Notes: a model not told the origin generated them from the letters alone. A stretch of 64,000 nt of DNA from Aphrocallistes beatrix (GCA_963281255.1 OY725502.1:3472001-3536000); one strand, 5' to 3'; shown: positions 30,269 to 40,080, counted from the first letter of the stretch. Made by a program: numbers and translations.

Positions 30269-33200
30269 CTAAAAACGAAACATTTGAGCTATGATAAAAA
30301 CGAGTCCACCGGAGGCGCCATGCACCTAAGGTCACATTGATTAATGATAAGGGAGATAACATCTCTAAATACGTATATTCAACTGATAATATAATCGATA
30401 TGTTATAACAGTGTTATAACATCTGTTATAACAGTGTTATAACATGTGTTATAACAGTGTTACAACATGTGTTATAACAGTGTTATAACATGTGTTATAA
30501 CAGTGTTACAACATGTGTTATAACATGTGTTATAACAGTGTTATAACAGTGTTATAACATGTGTTATAACAGTGTTACAACATGTGTTATAACAGTGTTA
30601 TAACAGTGTTACAACAGTGTTATAACATGTGTTATAACAGTGTTACAACATGTGTTATAACAGTGTTACAACAGTGTTATAACATGTGTTATAACAGTGT
30701 TACAACATGTGTTATAACAGTGTTATAACAGTGTTATAACATGTGTTATAACAGTGTTATAACAGTGTTATAACAGTGTTATAACATGTGTTATAACAGT
30801 GTTACAACATGTGTTATAACAGTGTTATAACAGTGTTACAACAGTGTTATAACATGTGTTATAACAGTGTTACAACATGTGTTATAACAGTGTTACAACA
30901 GTGTTATAACAGTGTTATAACATGTGTTATAACAGTGTTACAACATGTGTTATAACAGTGTTATAACATGTGTTATAACAGTGTTATAACAGTGTCATAA
31001 CATGTGTTATAACAGTGTTATAACATGTGTTATAACAGTGTTACAACATGTGTTATAACAGTGTTATAACAGTGCTACAACAGTGTTATAACAGTGTTAT
31101 AACATGTGTTATAACAGTGTTACAACATGTGTTATAACAGTGTTATAACATGTGTTATAACAGTGTTACAACATGTGTTATAACAGCGTTATAACATGTG
31201 TTATAACAGTGTTATAACAGTGTTATAACAGTGTTATAACATGTGTTATAACAGTGTTATAACAGTGTTATAACAGTGTTATAACATGTGTTATAACAGT
31301 GTCATAACATGTGTTATAACAGTGTTATAACAGTGTTATAACATGTGTTATAACAATGCTCAGAACTTACTGGAGCCATAGCCAAAAGACTCCCACATGC
31401 CAAAAATTAGCTTTCTACGCCTGGCAGTTTCTTCAATCAATTCGTTACATATACAGTACCCGGACAAAAGTATTCGACCACCACAGAAACTGCCAAACAA
31501 ATAGTGTTAAAGTGGCATAGGTTCATAATTTTCAACATAAGAATAGGTAATTGAGTTGAAACTCTCAATTATGAGTAATTCGAATGCGTAGATTACGAAT
31601 TTGAACTAAAAAATATTTCTACTATTTAGGGACATGTTCCTTTTTAAAAATATTTAATTTAATACTATTCGTATGTAAGTTTTCGTGGTGGTCGAATAAT
31701 TTTGTCCGGGTATATATACACATACACATTAATCGAGTTTTAATAATAAGGATAATAACATAAGTTAACTGTTACGATTGGAAAAAGTTTGAAGAGCACT
31801 GTGGTATGCCATGCTTACCTCCATTAGAATGCTCCAGTACTAACTCAGCATGTAGATACTCAATCAGCTCCCAGGTATGTAACTCCTGACTCAGTCTCTG
31901 ATACAACTGCTGCAACTCTCGCATGGCTTTATCTTGCAGAGAGAAAGAATTCTGCTTCAAAGTATCGAACAGCCTCAACTGCTCACTGCAGCACTCTCTG
32001 TAGCTTTTAATCGGGTCTAGGGCCGCTTCCACAGACCAGCGTTCATGTCCTAGTGTGAGGAAGTCCTTCAGATGGATGTGGAATTGTATGAAGAGGTTCA
32101 TCGCTCTGAGATTGTGAGTGTCTAGCTCTTCTCCGGCTAGGTCGCGTGTCTGCAGTCGCGACAGAGAAAAGGAAGGCTCTACGTCTGAGAGGATTGTGTC
32201 GAAAGCCATCTGATCTGGATAGGAAGTGTCGTATCCTAGAATGAATAGAAGGTAATGCGGAAATGGTTCGACTTTTCGAAAAAGGAAATACTTCGAATTG
32301 CGGATTTAGGAAATAGTTCGACTTTTTATCATTAGGATTAATGGTGTGTTTTTTTGCGAACTATTTCCTTTTTTGGAAAGTCGAACTATTTCCGGTTTTT
32401 GTGCGAACTATTTCCACCATACCGAATAGAATAAGTTATACATTTTTAAAGGCGATCTTGATGTAAACATTACTCCACGACACATTTTTTTTCGGGTTTA
32501 AGTAGCTATGATTAGCTGAGTTACACAAGATCTCACTTTGAATAAGTTAAACGGAAAACAGAATTGATAGATTTGTAAACAAAGTCATTCCATTCAGTAG
32601 CTCCGACGGCTCTGGAATTGATTATAAACAAAAAAATCTTACATCGGCAGTTCTCCTTTTATAGCACCATGGACACTCCTATTATAAATAGATATCTGCG
32701 AACTTCTCATTGAGGTGATGTAGATAATACAATGAACTATAATTTAGCCGTTTGAATACCCGAATATGTTTGCGAAAATTAATCATCGCCTGGCTTTTAT
32801 GGTGTGAAAATTTTCTTGTGTTATAAAATAAATTCTTAAGATATACCGGAAGATATGATACCGTAAACTGGGGCGACTTTGGCCTTAAGAGGTGACTTTG
32901 TCCCACAATAGCAATTTTAATAAAATATACTCAAACTTATGAATCAATGTAATCACATTGCTAGTATGTTGAATGAAACTCTTAATATATCCACAGGTAT
33001 TTAAACCGCAATATTTCTAAGTTTGAGTATATTTTATTAAAATTGCTATTGTGGGACAAAGCCACCTCTTAGGGCCAAAGTCGCCCCAGTTTACGGTATT
33101 TCGCAATAAAAAGTACATTTTCCACCCCACCATCCGTTCAATAAATATTGTATATTGATTTTGATACAACACACCTTTTTACTGATGAAATGTGTCAGCT

Positions 33201-35867
33201 ATTTTCATCTGAATTTTATCGAATATTCAATTCTAATCCTAGTTAATCTGATCGTTGTATTATGAAAAACATGAATTAAATATGTTCCAGGGCTGGGGTT
33301 GGTTAACCGATATTCGGGGTCGGTTATTTTGGTTTCCTCCAGGGAGGTTAACCGGTTAACCGATGTCAATATTAATTAGTATAGTTATGAATTTGTCGAC
33401 TAATTTTTAACCAGATATTGAAAAATTTATAATCTTCAGTGGTCTCGAAATATACTATTTGTTTAGAAAAATTGGGAATTAGTCTAAATATTCAGAAAAT
33501 AAAGCAGAACGGCTAACCGATCCAAAATTTTCTTAACAGTTAACCGTGATTGACGGCGGTTAGCCGGTTAACCGAATCCAGCCTTGTATGTTCAATAAAA
33601 TACTCGGTTTTTAACTCAACATAAAATCTGAAATGCTCACCGAAATAGCTGTCGTTAGCAGGATTGAGTGTGAACTGTGACTGTGACTGGGAGAAGGCAG
33701 GGGCAGAAGGAATGTGCAGAAGTTGAGGGGTGGGAGGGAGCTGAGGGGTTTGGGGAGTTGCCAAGTCTTTCAAGTTGAGAGACCTCAACGTCTGCTGACC
33801 TGAGAAACTCATTATGGGAATGGTAGCATCCATCTCTGTGTTCGTTCTGTGGAATGTACAAATGTAACAGTTAAAACCAATGGCGGTAAGAGTGTGAGGC
33901 CAGTTGGGGAACACTCAAACTCCGAAACAACTTAATTCATAATAAATTATTTTTAAATGTGCAGTCATCATCATTTTTGTTACATGACGAAAAATATCCA
34001 AAATCCACCATAAAAGACAACAGTTATCAAAAGACTTTATGTGCCCTAGGTTTTCAACGTTTTTAGGCTGTGGACCCCTTATAGCAATTTTCCTATATTA
34101 GAACCCCTCCTATTAACCGTAATACAAAATTTCGACACCTGTGGCCCCCTGATATCTTCTGTGGATCACTAAAGAATCCATGGACCCAGAAAATCAGCTG
34201 ATAATACTTGAATAAACGGATACTCTAGAAAGTAGGGATCTCATTCCTATAGAAATATAAGACGAGAATGGTGGCTATAAACCTAGCTGGAAGTAATCAA
34301 GAATTGCATTCAGGAAATGGGGAAAGTAAAATTGGAGATTTAGAAATTTACTCAGGCTGAAAGCTGGCTATTCCCAATTTTTCTATAACGGGATGGCCTT
34401 ATTATTCTAGAGACATTAGAAAGCCGACAACTCTGTAAGATAATTGAATCGTGGGTCTAGCCTTGAATCCATACCGCTAACCAGGATTTTAACCGGAGTT
34501 GGTCTGGGACCAGTCAACTTGTCTCAAATGCCAACTCACCCCTATTTGGCAGGGTTGACAGGTTTTGTCCACTTAGACAAAACCTAGTGGTTTTAACCAG
34601 GTTGAAACCGTCCTATCCAAAACCTCTTGGGGGACAAAACTGGACAAAACCTCAAAATTTAATTTATATTCCTCATTAACGGTTTGGTCCAAGTTTTGTC
34701 CAATTTTTTCAGGTTTTGTCCAGGTTTTGTCCAAGTGTTGTTCGTGTCTTCCATGATAAATCGAATACAAAATATAGTTATGGTAATGAACAGGAGTTAG
34801 CAAGAAAATCCATTCATTGTCCTCGCTCTCTTTCCATCCTAAACTGTTTCGTACCCACTGCAATGATTTACAGTTTCCATTAGGTTTTGTCCAGTTTAAC
34901 CGGTTAAAACCGGGTTTTGTCCACTGCCCTGTCCAAAACCTGTTTTGGACGGACAAAACCCAACCCTGCTATTTGGGGGTTTCAGTTGTAATTGTTTGGG
35001 GTAGGGGTTGGTTGGGAATTCAGTTGTAAAAGTGGACTATTATAACCATTAATGGAATTAAAAACTGAAACGAATTAACTTAGCACGAGATGGTATGAGT
35101 ATGAGTTGACTGGCATTCAGTTGGTTACACAGATTACTTATCAGGAGCTATAAATAACTGGAAAATGTTTCAAGGGGTTCTACAACCTAAAAAATGTTGA
35201 GCGCAGTGTAGCATCGAGATCGCAACGGTCCTGAATACAGTCGACCCCGCTTAATTGGGTCACATCGGTCAGAAGACATTTTGCCCCGATTAAGCGGAGG
35301 ACCCTATTAACTGAAAATATTTTTGTATTAGCTTCTATGTGAGCTATTCCGGTCCTGCCAAAAGTGACCCGATTAATAATAGGGTCACTGTTTTAATCGG
35401 GTCAACTGCTTAATCGGGCCACTTTTGGCAGGACCGGAATAGCTCTCACACATAGAAGCTAATACAAACTATTTTCGGTTAATAGGGTTCTCCGCTTAAA
35501 CAGTGACCCTATTAAGCAGAGTTGACTGTACTTGGCCGAGGAAAACGGGCTTTCCACCACTACAGTGAACTCACCTTTGCATTTCCTGGAAGTGACTAGC
35601 ATCTCTCCCAAAGATCCCAGCTACAGAATCAGGCTGAACTAGCGCAGTTCTGTCTGCACTAACGTTAGCTGTGAAGCTGAATCCACCTCTCACATTATCT
35701 GAGATAGCATCCTCCAGGTTGAGTAGAGAGTCCTGCAGCTCAGGAGCTAACTGCTGACTGCCAGCAAGCGGTCTGCTCGTGCTCTTGGAAGCGGAGAGAT
35801 GAGATTGGGTGGCGGGGGAGGGAAGGGGGAAGGTAGGACTGAAATCGGATGTCAGTTCCGTGGACAT
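28164..35867 (-). CDS. NUP107: nuclear pore protein Nup107 (four exons, 999 aa)
   Basis: Four exons (35575-35867, 33641-33846, 31819-32214, 28164-30268) join through GT-AG introns with consistent phases to exactly 3000 nt, giving 999 residues (human Nup107 925). Nup107 is a scaffold of the Y complex and pairs with Nup133. The first 165 residues are low-complexity and disordered. Exon 3 gives the first helical section (LQQLYQRLSQELHTWELIEY). Exon 4 carries the diagnostic stretches RPLVTELDPDAPIR-like (PRLVTELDPDAPIRERKQLS), GRHFYHDPNFE, EGNLTRDLWKFVVW and YDRAIYGSLCGNLSAITPAC. The C-terminal alpha-solenoid ends with the gene. The start MSTELTSDF is the first ATG of exon 1. All three introns (1728, 1426 and 1550 bp) are dominated by mobile elements. 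Confidence 0.9.
30307..30376 (+). repeat. R1 head fragment in Nup107 intron 3
   Basis: GGAGGCGCCATGCACCTAAG then GGTCACATTG and GGGAGATAACATCTCTAAAT, the beginning of R1. The R1 tail resumes at 31356, so the satellite between them lies inside this R1 copy. Confidence 0.7.
30401..31355. repeat. 11/12-bp palindromic minisatellite (TGTTATAACA core)
   Basis: About 84 copies of the perfect 10-bp palindrome TGTTATAACA (variant TGTTACAACA), spaced by G (11-bp step) or TG (12-bp step). The two steps often alternate to give a 23-bp higher-order unit TGTTATAACAG+TGTTACAACATG. The array fills most of Nup107 intron 3 and is bordered by the head and tail of an R1 repeat. Confidence 0.97.
31356..31452 (+). 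repeat. R1 tail fragment in Nup107 intron 3
   Basis: CAGAACTTACTGGAGCCATA ... GCCTGGCAGTTTCTTCAATC ... TTCGTTACATATA, matching the 3' part of the full R1 copy at 46055-46512. The terminal CGAGTTTTAATAATAAGGA piece is found at 31736-31755, after a MITE insertion. Confidence 0.75.
31459..31710. mobile_element. Tc1-like MITE in Nup107 intron 3
   Basis: 252 bp with ends CCCGGACAAAAGTATTCGAC and its complement (one or two mismatches), flanked by TA on each side. The ACAAAAGTATTCG core is shared with the MITE at 47996-48260 and is typical of Tc1-family termini. Confidence 0.75.
31819..32214 (-). CDS. NUP107: Nup107 exon 3
   Basis: Acceptor TTCCTATCCAG and donor AATGGAG|GTAAGC. 396 nt with two leading bases and one trailing base. 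It encodes QMAFDTILSDVEPSFSLSRL to LVLEHSNG and aligns with the helical region of human Nup107 just before the conserved core. Confidence 0.88.
32254..32425. repeat. GGAAATAGTTCG direct and inverted repeat cluster
   Basis: At least six copies of GGAAATAGTTCG or one-base variants, three on each strand, arranged head-on around 32340. It lies at the 3' edge of Nup107 intron 2, just upstream of exon 3. Probably a foldback element. Confidence 0.7.
32858..33099. mobile_element. foldback element with ~80-bp inverted repeats
   Basis: The ends CCGTAAACTGGGGCGACTTT and its complement continue into about 80 bp of near-perfect inverted repeat (through GTCCCACAATAGCAATTTTA). The central loop is about 80 bp. 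It lies in Nup107 intron 2 and has no coding capacity. Confidence 0.8.
33288..33586. mobile_element. hAT-like MITE in Nup107 intron 2
   Basis: Ends CAGGGCTGG / CCAGCCTTG, with internal repeats of GGTTAACCG on both sides. It is flanked by TATGTTC on each side (33281-33287 and 33587-33593), a 7-bp duplication that may be 8 with one change. Confidence 0.65.
33641..33846 (-). CDS. NUP107: Nup107 exon 2
   Basis: Acceptor ACATTCCACAG and donor ATTTCG|GTGAGC. 206 nt, phases matching exons 1 and 3. It encodes the disordered N-terminal section TNTEMDATIPIMSFSGQQ to NPANDSYF, rich in Pro, Gln and Ser. Confidence 0.8.
34550..34968. mobile_element. hAT-like MITE with perfect 8-bp target duplication
   Basis: 419 bp, ends CAGGGTTGACAGGTTTTGTC and (complement) CAGGGTTGGGTTTTGTCC, flanked by CTATTTGG on both sides (34542-34549 and 34969-34976). 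The interior contains many GGTTTTGTCC repeats in both orientations. It lies in Nup107 intron 1. Confidence 0.88.
35238..35528. mobile_element. palindromic pogo/Tigger-type MITE
   Basis: 291 bp, almost entirely one palindrome: ends CAGTCGACCCCGCTTAATTG and (complement) CAGTCAACTCTGCTTAATAG, flanked by TA at 35236-35237 and 35529-35530. The inner arms (AGCTTCTATGTGAGCTATTC ...) also pair. It lies in Nup107 intron 1, 46 bp from the exon 1 donor. Confidence 0.85.
35575..35867 (-). CDS. NUP107: Nup107 exon 1
   Basis: Starts at ATG (MSTELTSDFSPTFPLPSPA); donor GCAAAG|GTGAGT. 293 nt leaving two bases for exon 2. Ser/Pro-rich and disordered. A MITE-like element ends about 70 bp upstream. Confidence 0.78.
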
Positions 35868-35937
35868 AATCTTCACTCTAATAGTTATCACGTATACTAG
35901 GATGTTAGGAAATATATTTTATCGGGTATACGGTCAG

Positions 35938-36095
35938 CATGGCCGGCGCCATGTTTTATCGGTAGTGGGTGTCCTAAGAGGGATTTCCCTGAAAGTGGGT
36001 GTCCATTTATGGAGGGATATATATTGCACAATATGATAAAACAGGACGCAGTGGGTGTCTGGACACCCAGGACACCCCCGGTGGCGCCGGCCCTG
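35938..36095. mobile_element. MITE-like element at the Nup107 5' end
   Basis: Ends CATGGCCGGCGCCA and (complement) CAGGGCCGGCGCCA, with GTCAG (5-6 bp) directly on both flanks. Inside, GTGGGTGTCC and its complement are repeated. Superfamily uncertain. Confidence 0.5.
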
Positions 36096-36209
36096 GTCAG
36101 CTGTTATAACGTTATACATACTACGTATGCCTTTCTCGCTTTTACGAATCAAGTAGTGAATCCATGTCTTGCTCATCGAAGCATCATAAATGCCAACTGT
36201 ACCGCTATT

Positions 36210-36303
36210 GGACATACCTAATTTGTGGAATGTTCCGTAAAATAGGTATTCAGATTTCCCGGTATCGTTCTGTTCCGTACCAATCCGTAAATTAGGTATG
36301 TCC
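36210..36303. repeat. short inverted-repeat element (GGACATACCTAATTT)
   Basis: Perfect 15-bp ends GGACATACCTAATTT / AAATTAGGTATGTCC enclosing 64 bp. It directly abuts an R3 repeat copy. Confidence 0.6.
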
Positions 36304-36445
36304 TCCGCTTTTACATGAAATTTCACCATTATAACCCGTTTGTTAAATTCCATGGATAATCCTTTCCTATTGGGTCCCGCCATGTCTGCGAAATTTAACA
36401 CCGCGTCTCGCTTTTATCACGGCTCAAGTTGACATTATGCAGCAT
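36300..36445. repeat. dispersed repeat R3, copy 1
   Basis: TCCGCTTTTACATGAAATTT ... CCCGCCATGT ... GGCTCAAGTTG. The same order of motifs recurs at 57473-57595, and partly at 47694-47765. Confidence 0.65.
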
Positions 36446-36594
36446 ATATAGTACAAAATAAATTCGAGCGCCCATATAATGCCAATACACTCAGTGGGGC
36501 ACACGTTCGAAAATCAAAGCCCAAAATGCCAGCGTCGGAATAAAGCCATTGGAAGTCCTAAATTACATCTATGTTTGTTACTATCTTACGTATA

Positions 36595-36960
36595 TATTAA
36601 AATGCTAAGATTTGTATTTTTAGTGTGTTTGTCCGAATTGTTTGAAGAATTGGCAAGTCGTAGGAATATGAAAATTGGCATGTAGGTTTCAAATGAAATG
36701 ACTACGATTAAGTTCTAAGATCTAAGCAAAATTTTCACAACTATAAAAAATATTATTTAGCATATTTTCACACCTTTATATACATATTTTCACACCTTTT
36801 GACGAATTTTGAAAATATGCTAGAGACTAGCTTCCAACGGGTGTTATAGGGTTTTATGGGTGTAAATTTAAAATATCATAATTTCGAGTCAATTTGATAA
36901 TTAATTTGTTTACTTTTATTTACAATAGATAAATAAAGTAAACAAATCTCAAAAAAAAAA
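36595..36960 (+). repeat. dispersed repeat R2, with upstream segment
   Basis: 36595-36700 matches 12865-12960. GCTAGAGACTAGCTTCCAAC begins at about 36819 and is followed by the GGGTGTAAATTTAAAATATC segment and the GTAAACAAATCTC end seen in the other R2 copies. Confidence 0.65.
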
Positions 36961-36992
36961 TATATATATATACAAAATATTACAAACTATAT

Positions 36993-37750
36993 ACAGGGTG
37001 GCAAGTTCTGTTACAAGCTTCATTAGGTATAAAATTTCTTATACTCAAACGATCTTAGTTATTATGGTCCTTAGAGATTGTAATTCGAATATTTTCAATG
37101 ATTTTAAAAGATTTTTCGATTCTATGACTTAGAAATGTGTTTTGTATGGTGAGTTTTGAGAAAAAAATGTATCCTGGCAGGCAGCGAAAATCAGGGCCCA
37201 CTGCTTCTGTAAAAAATGCCTTCATAATCGATGTCCCATGCCGATTTGGCACCAGATACCTTTCAATTGCCATATAAATATTTCATAAATCCACTGAATT
37301 CGTTATCAGAAACGAGAAAAAGTTATTCAGTCGCAGTTCAAATTAGGCACATTTTGCAAAATTCCCCAAAATGGTACTTTTTTTCACATCACAAAGAAAT
37401 CTGATCCAATTGGTCCTCAAAATGCACTGATCTGAACATCTTATATTTCTACAAATTTAGAGTGTTCGAGGAAAATGTGTGAGCTAATTTTTCCTAGAAT
37501 TTGAAGACTCTGGGAAGATAACTTGAAAAGCAGTGGGCCCTGATTCACGATTTTCGCTGCGTGCCAGGACACATTTTCTCAAAACTCACCATACAAAACA
37601 CATTTCTAAGTCATAGAATCGAAAAATCTTTTAAAATCATTGAAAATATTCGAATTACAATCTCTAAGGACCATAATAACTAAGATCGTTTGAGTATAAG
37701 AAATTTTATACCTAATGAAGCTTGTAACAGAACTTAAAAGTCACCCTGTA
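36993..37750. mobile_element. long-TIR foldback element (758 bp)
   Basis: Inverted repeats of about 215 bp (36993-37206 and 37528-37750) with few mismatches, ends TACAGGGTGGCAAGTTCTGT and (complement) TACAGGGTGACTTTTAAGTT. The central 320 bp is unique with no open frame. It is flanked by TATATA-rich sequence, so the target duplication cannot be defined. Confidence 0.85.
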
Positions 37751-37759
37751 TATATATAA

Positions 37760-38108
37760 TATATATATCATTGTCACCTTTTTAGAATTAAAAAATTCAG
37801 TTTTTCGATTATAACTCGCCATTTTGGGTGTTAAAAGCCTGAAATTTTAATAAAACGTGTACACTAATATTCTTCACATATGATGCAGCCATTATTAAAA
37901 AATGATGACTCATCACTCTGTTATGACTTCATCATTACCCATCAAAAGTTGAAAATTTGTGATATCGATTATTATAGTAAGACAGACGTATTTAGAGATG
38001 TTATCTGCCTTATAATTCATCAATGTTAACCTAGGCGTCCGAAAGACGCCTCTGGCGGACACAAAGTGTCCGCCACCCGCGCAGCGCAAGCAAGCGAAGC
38101 GCGTATAT
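37760..38108 (-). repeat. dispersed repeat R1, near full-length, minus orientation
   Basis: From the ATTATAACTCGCCATTTT region through GATGACTCATCA, TTTAGAGATGTTATCTGCCT, GGACACAAAGTGTCC and GCGCAGCGCAAGCAAGCGAA. Confidence 0.7.
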
Positions 38109-38440
38109 ATGATAAATATTCGGTTTATTTTGTTTATAATAGATACATAAAGTGAACAAATTCTAAAAATAAGCTAGAGGCTAGCTTTCAGATGTTGACC
38201 TGAGGTGTAGATTCCGAATATCGTTTTCGAAGTTTATATAGTGAACATTCGTTTGCTTTTGTTTACAATAGCTACAGAAAGTAAACACAGCTCCAAAATA
38301 TGCTAGAGACTAGCTTTCAACTGTTGACCTGGGGTTTTAGTGGTGTAGATTATGATAAATTTATATTTATTTTGTCTACACAGTTATATAACGTAAAAAA
38401 ATCTCAAAAATGTGCTAGAAACTAGTTTTTAACTGTTGGC
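38105..38440 (+). repeat. R2 units in tandem (three)
   Basis: GCTAGAGGCTAGC (about 38172), GCTAGAGACTAGC (about 38301) and GCTAGAAACTAGT (about 38411). Each is followed by TTTC/TTTT, CTGTTG-type sequence and preceded by a GTTTACAATAG ... AAAGTAAACA segment. Units are about 110-130 bp. Confidence 0.75.
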
Positions 38441-38770
38441 CTGTTTTTGGCAAGACGCTTTTTGCACTCTACTATTGAACTAATTTTCACGAGTGTTTTG
38501 TTTTCATGGGTCCATGTAGATACTTTCCTATAGTTTCCTACTATGTGCCGTGAAATTCAGTGACACATCTCATTTTTCATATAACTCATGTTGGCTTGTA
38601 CGTTTAACATTAAATAAAAGCAAGATTATGAAATGTACAGAAGGTAGATTTCAATATGTACAGTTTATAAAGTCAAATTTAGAAATGAGTACAAAAGCTA
38701 ATAGCAGAAATCAGTTTTAGGGAAAACACAAACCACACCAGTACGTACTATAAAATAGGAAGCAAAAGCT

Positions 38771-40080
38771 TTAAAAGAGTTGATCAAAATAGAAAATAAA
38801 AAGTAAAGGAAACGAAATGGCAAAAAGAGTAGCGAAATATCCATTTGATATATCTCCAATTGAGAAAAATTCAAAACGTTCTTTGCTCGATGAAATTATT
38901 TGCAGCTCTTCTTTCATTGTTAAATAGAATTCTTTGTTTGCGGGTTTCGGCCTTAATGGCATTAAACTTTCTAGAATATCTGTGTCTGATAAAATAGAAT
39001 CAGAAAAATGATGCAGGGTTTTATTCAAATATAATATTTTAATCAGAGTTAACAGAACACAAACAAAGTGATATATATAGACGACTATTACCCATAAAAT
39101 CAGGAGATCATTTTTCTCCAATATAACACTTTTAAAATTCAAAATTAGAATGACCAAACCGACTACAACTTGTATTATATTGAGAATTAGCAATATTTTC
39201 AATCCAGATGTTTTCCCATTAACTTCGTTAATATAATCGATGACTTCATAGTATGCTTTTAATGGAGGTTTCATTGGTGCATTATCTTCGTTTGGTCTAC
39301 CAAGGTTTAGAATGTGCTCTTTCGTTAGATCTATAGCTGCAAAGACTTTATCGTGAATTAAGTTCAGAATAAAGTATAAAGACAGGGCAAAAACAACAGG
39401 TGCAAAATGCCATACAACAGTTCCAATTATGAAAAAGGGTAAACATACTTAACATCAAGAGCTATCTGATAGAGTATTGAGTTAGAACACATGTCAAATC
39501 CTGGGAATAGGTTCAACAGCTGCGATAAGACTAAGAATAATGTTGAAGCTGTTAAAGCCGCAGCAGCAACGAGACAGTAAGTAAAGAGTAGTTGCAAGTT
39601 GTACCCTAAAATTCCTGATTCTAAACATTCTTGGCCAAAAATGAATTCTGGTTTACAGACTTTTTTCAAAAAAATTGAATTCCAGAGAATAATAATAAAA
39701 GAATAAAATCCAAGGATAAAATACAGAAAGAAAAAAGCGGAAAAGACAATGTTTAGATCATCGGAATATTCAAATGGAGTCGAATTTGTAAAGCTACTCG
39801 AGTTCGAAACGTTGGGGCACACAGAAATAGATATATAGCCAGTGAATGGAAAGTAAAATATAGTAATGATAATAGAGATAAAAATGATGATACCATAAAT
39901 AATAGAAACAACATACTTCAAAAACTTGTAGGGAAATTGAAATTGAAGTGTGTACAAAAGGATAGAATATCGGATTGCACAATGTGTGAGAGTATAATAT
40001 CTTTTCTTTTGATCAATTTTTTGTTTTTGTTGAAATTCTAGGATAGCAGAATAATCTTCTGCATTAATGACAGATGCCAT
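38771..40080 (-). pseudogene. multi-TM receptor-like gene A (single frameshift)
   Basis: A relative of gene D (49971-51311), about 75% identical by eye in the C-terminal half. MASVINAED to KYVYPFS is one frame, and the next frame continues with FIIGTVVWHFAPVVFALSLY to the end at FIFYFDQLF. The switch falls in a run of five A on the plus strand (39432-39436), where gene D has one more base in the corresponding T run. With one base added the length would be a whole 436 codons, and no other defect was seen. Either a very young pseudogene, a polymorphic null allele, or a sequencing error in a homopolymer. Family features are given under gene D. Confidence 0.8.

Noticed and set aside
30269..30362. 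Upstream extension of the Nup107 main frame to an ATG at 30362
   Set aside because: The extra 31 codons are intron and R1 repeat. A clear acceptor (TTTTTAG) and a phase-matched upstream exon with Nup107 homology exist.
30401..31355. CRISPR-like regular array
   Set aside because: The units are contiguous 11-12 bp palindromes with no unique spacers, inside an animal intron.
34573..34956. 127-codon minus-strand frame with Trp/Thr/Lys/Pro repeats
   Set aside because: It lies wholly inside a hAT MITE whose GGTTTTGTCC repeats create the apparent coding pattern.
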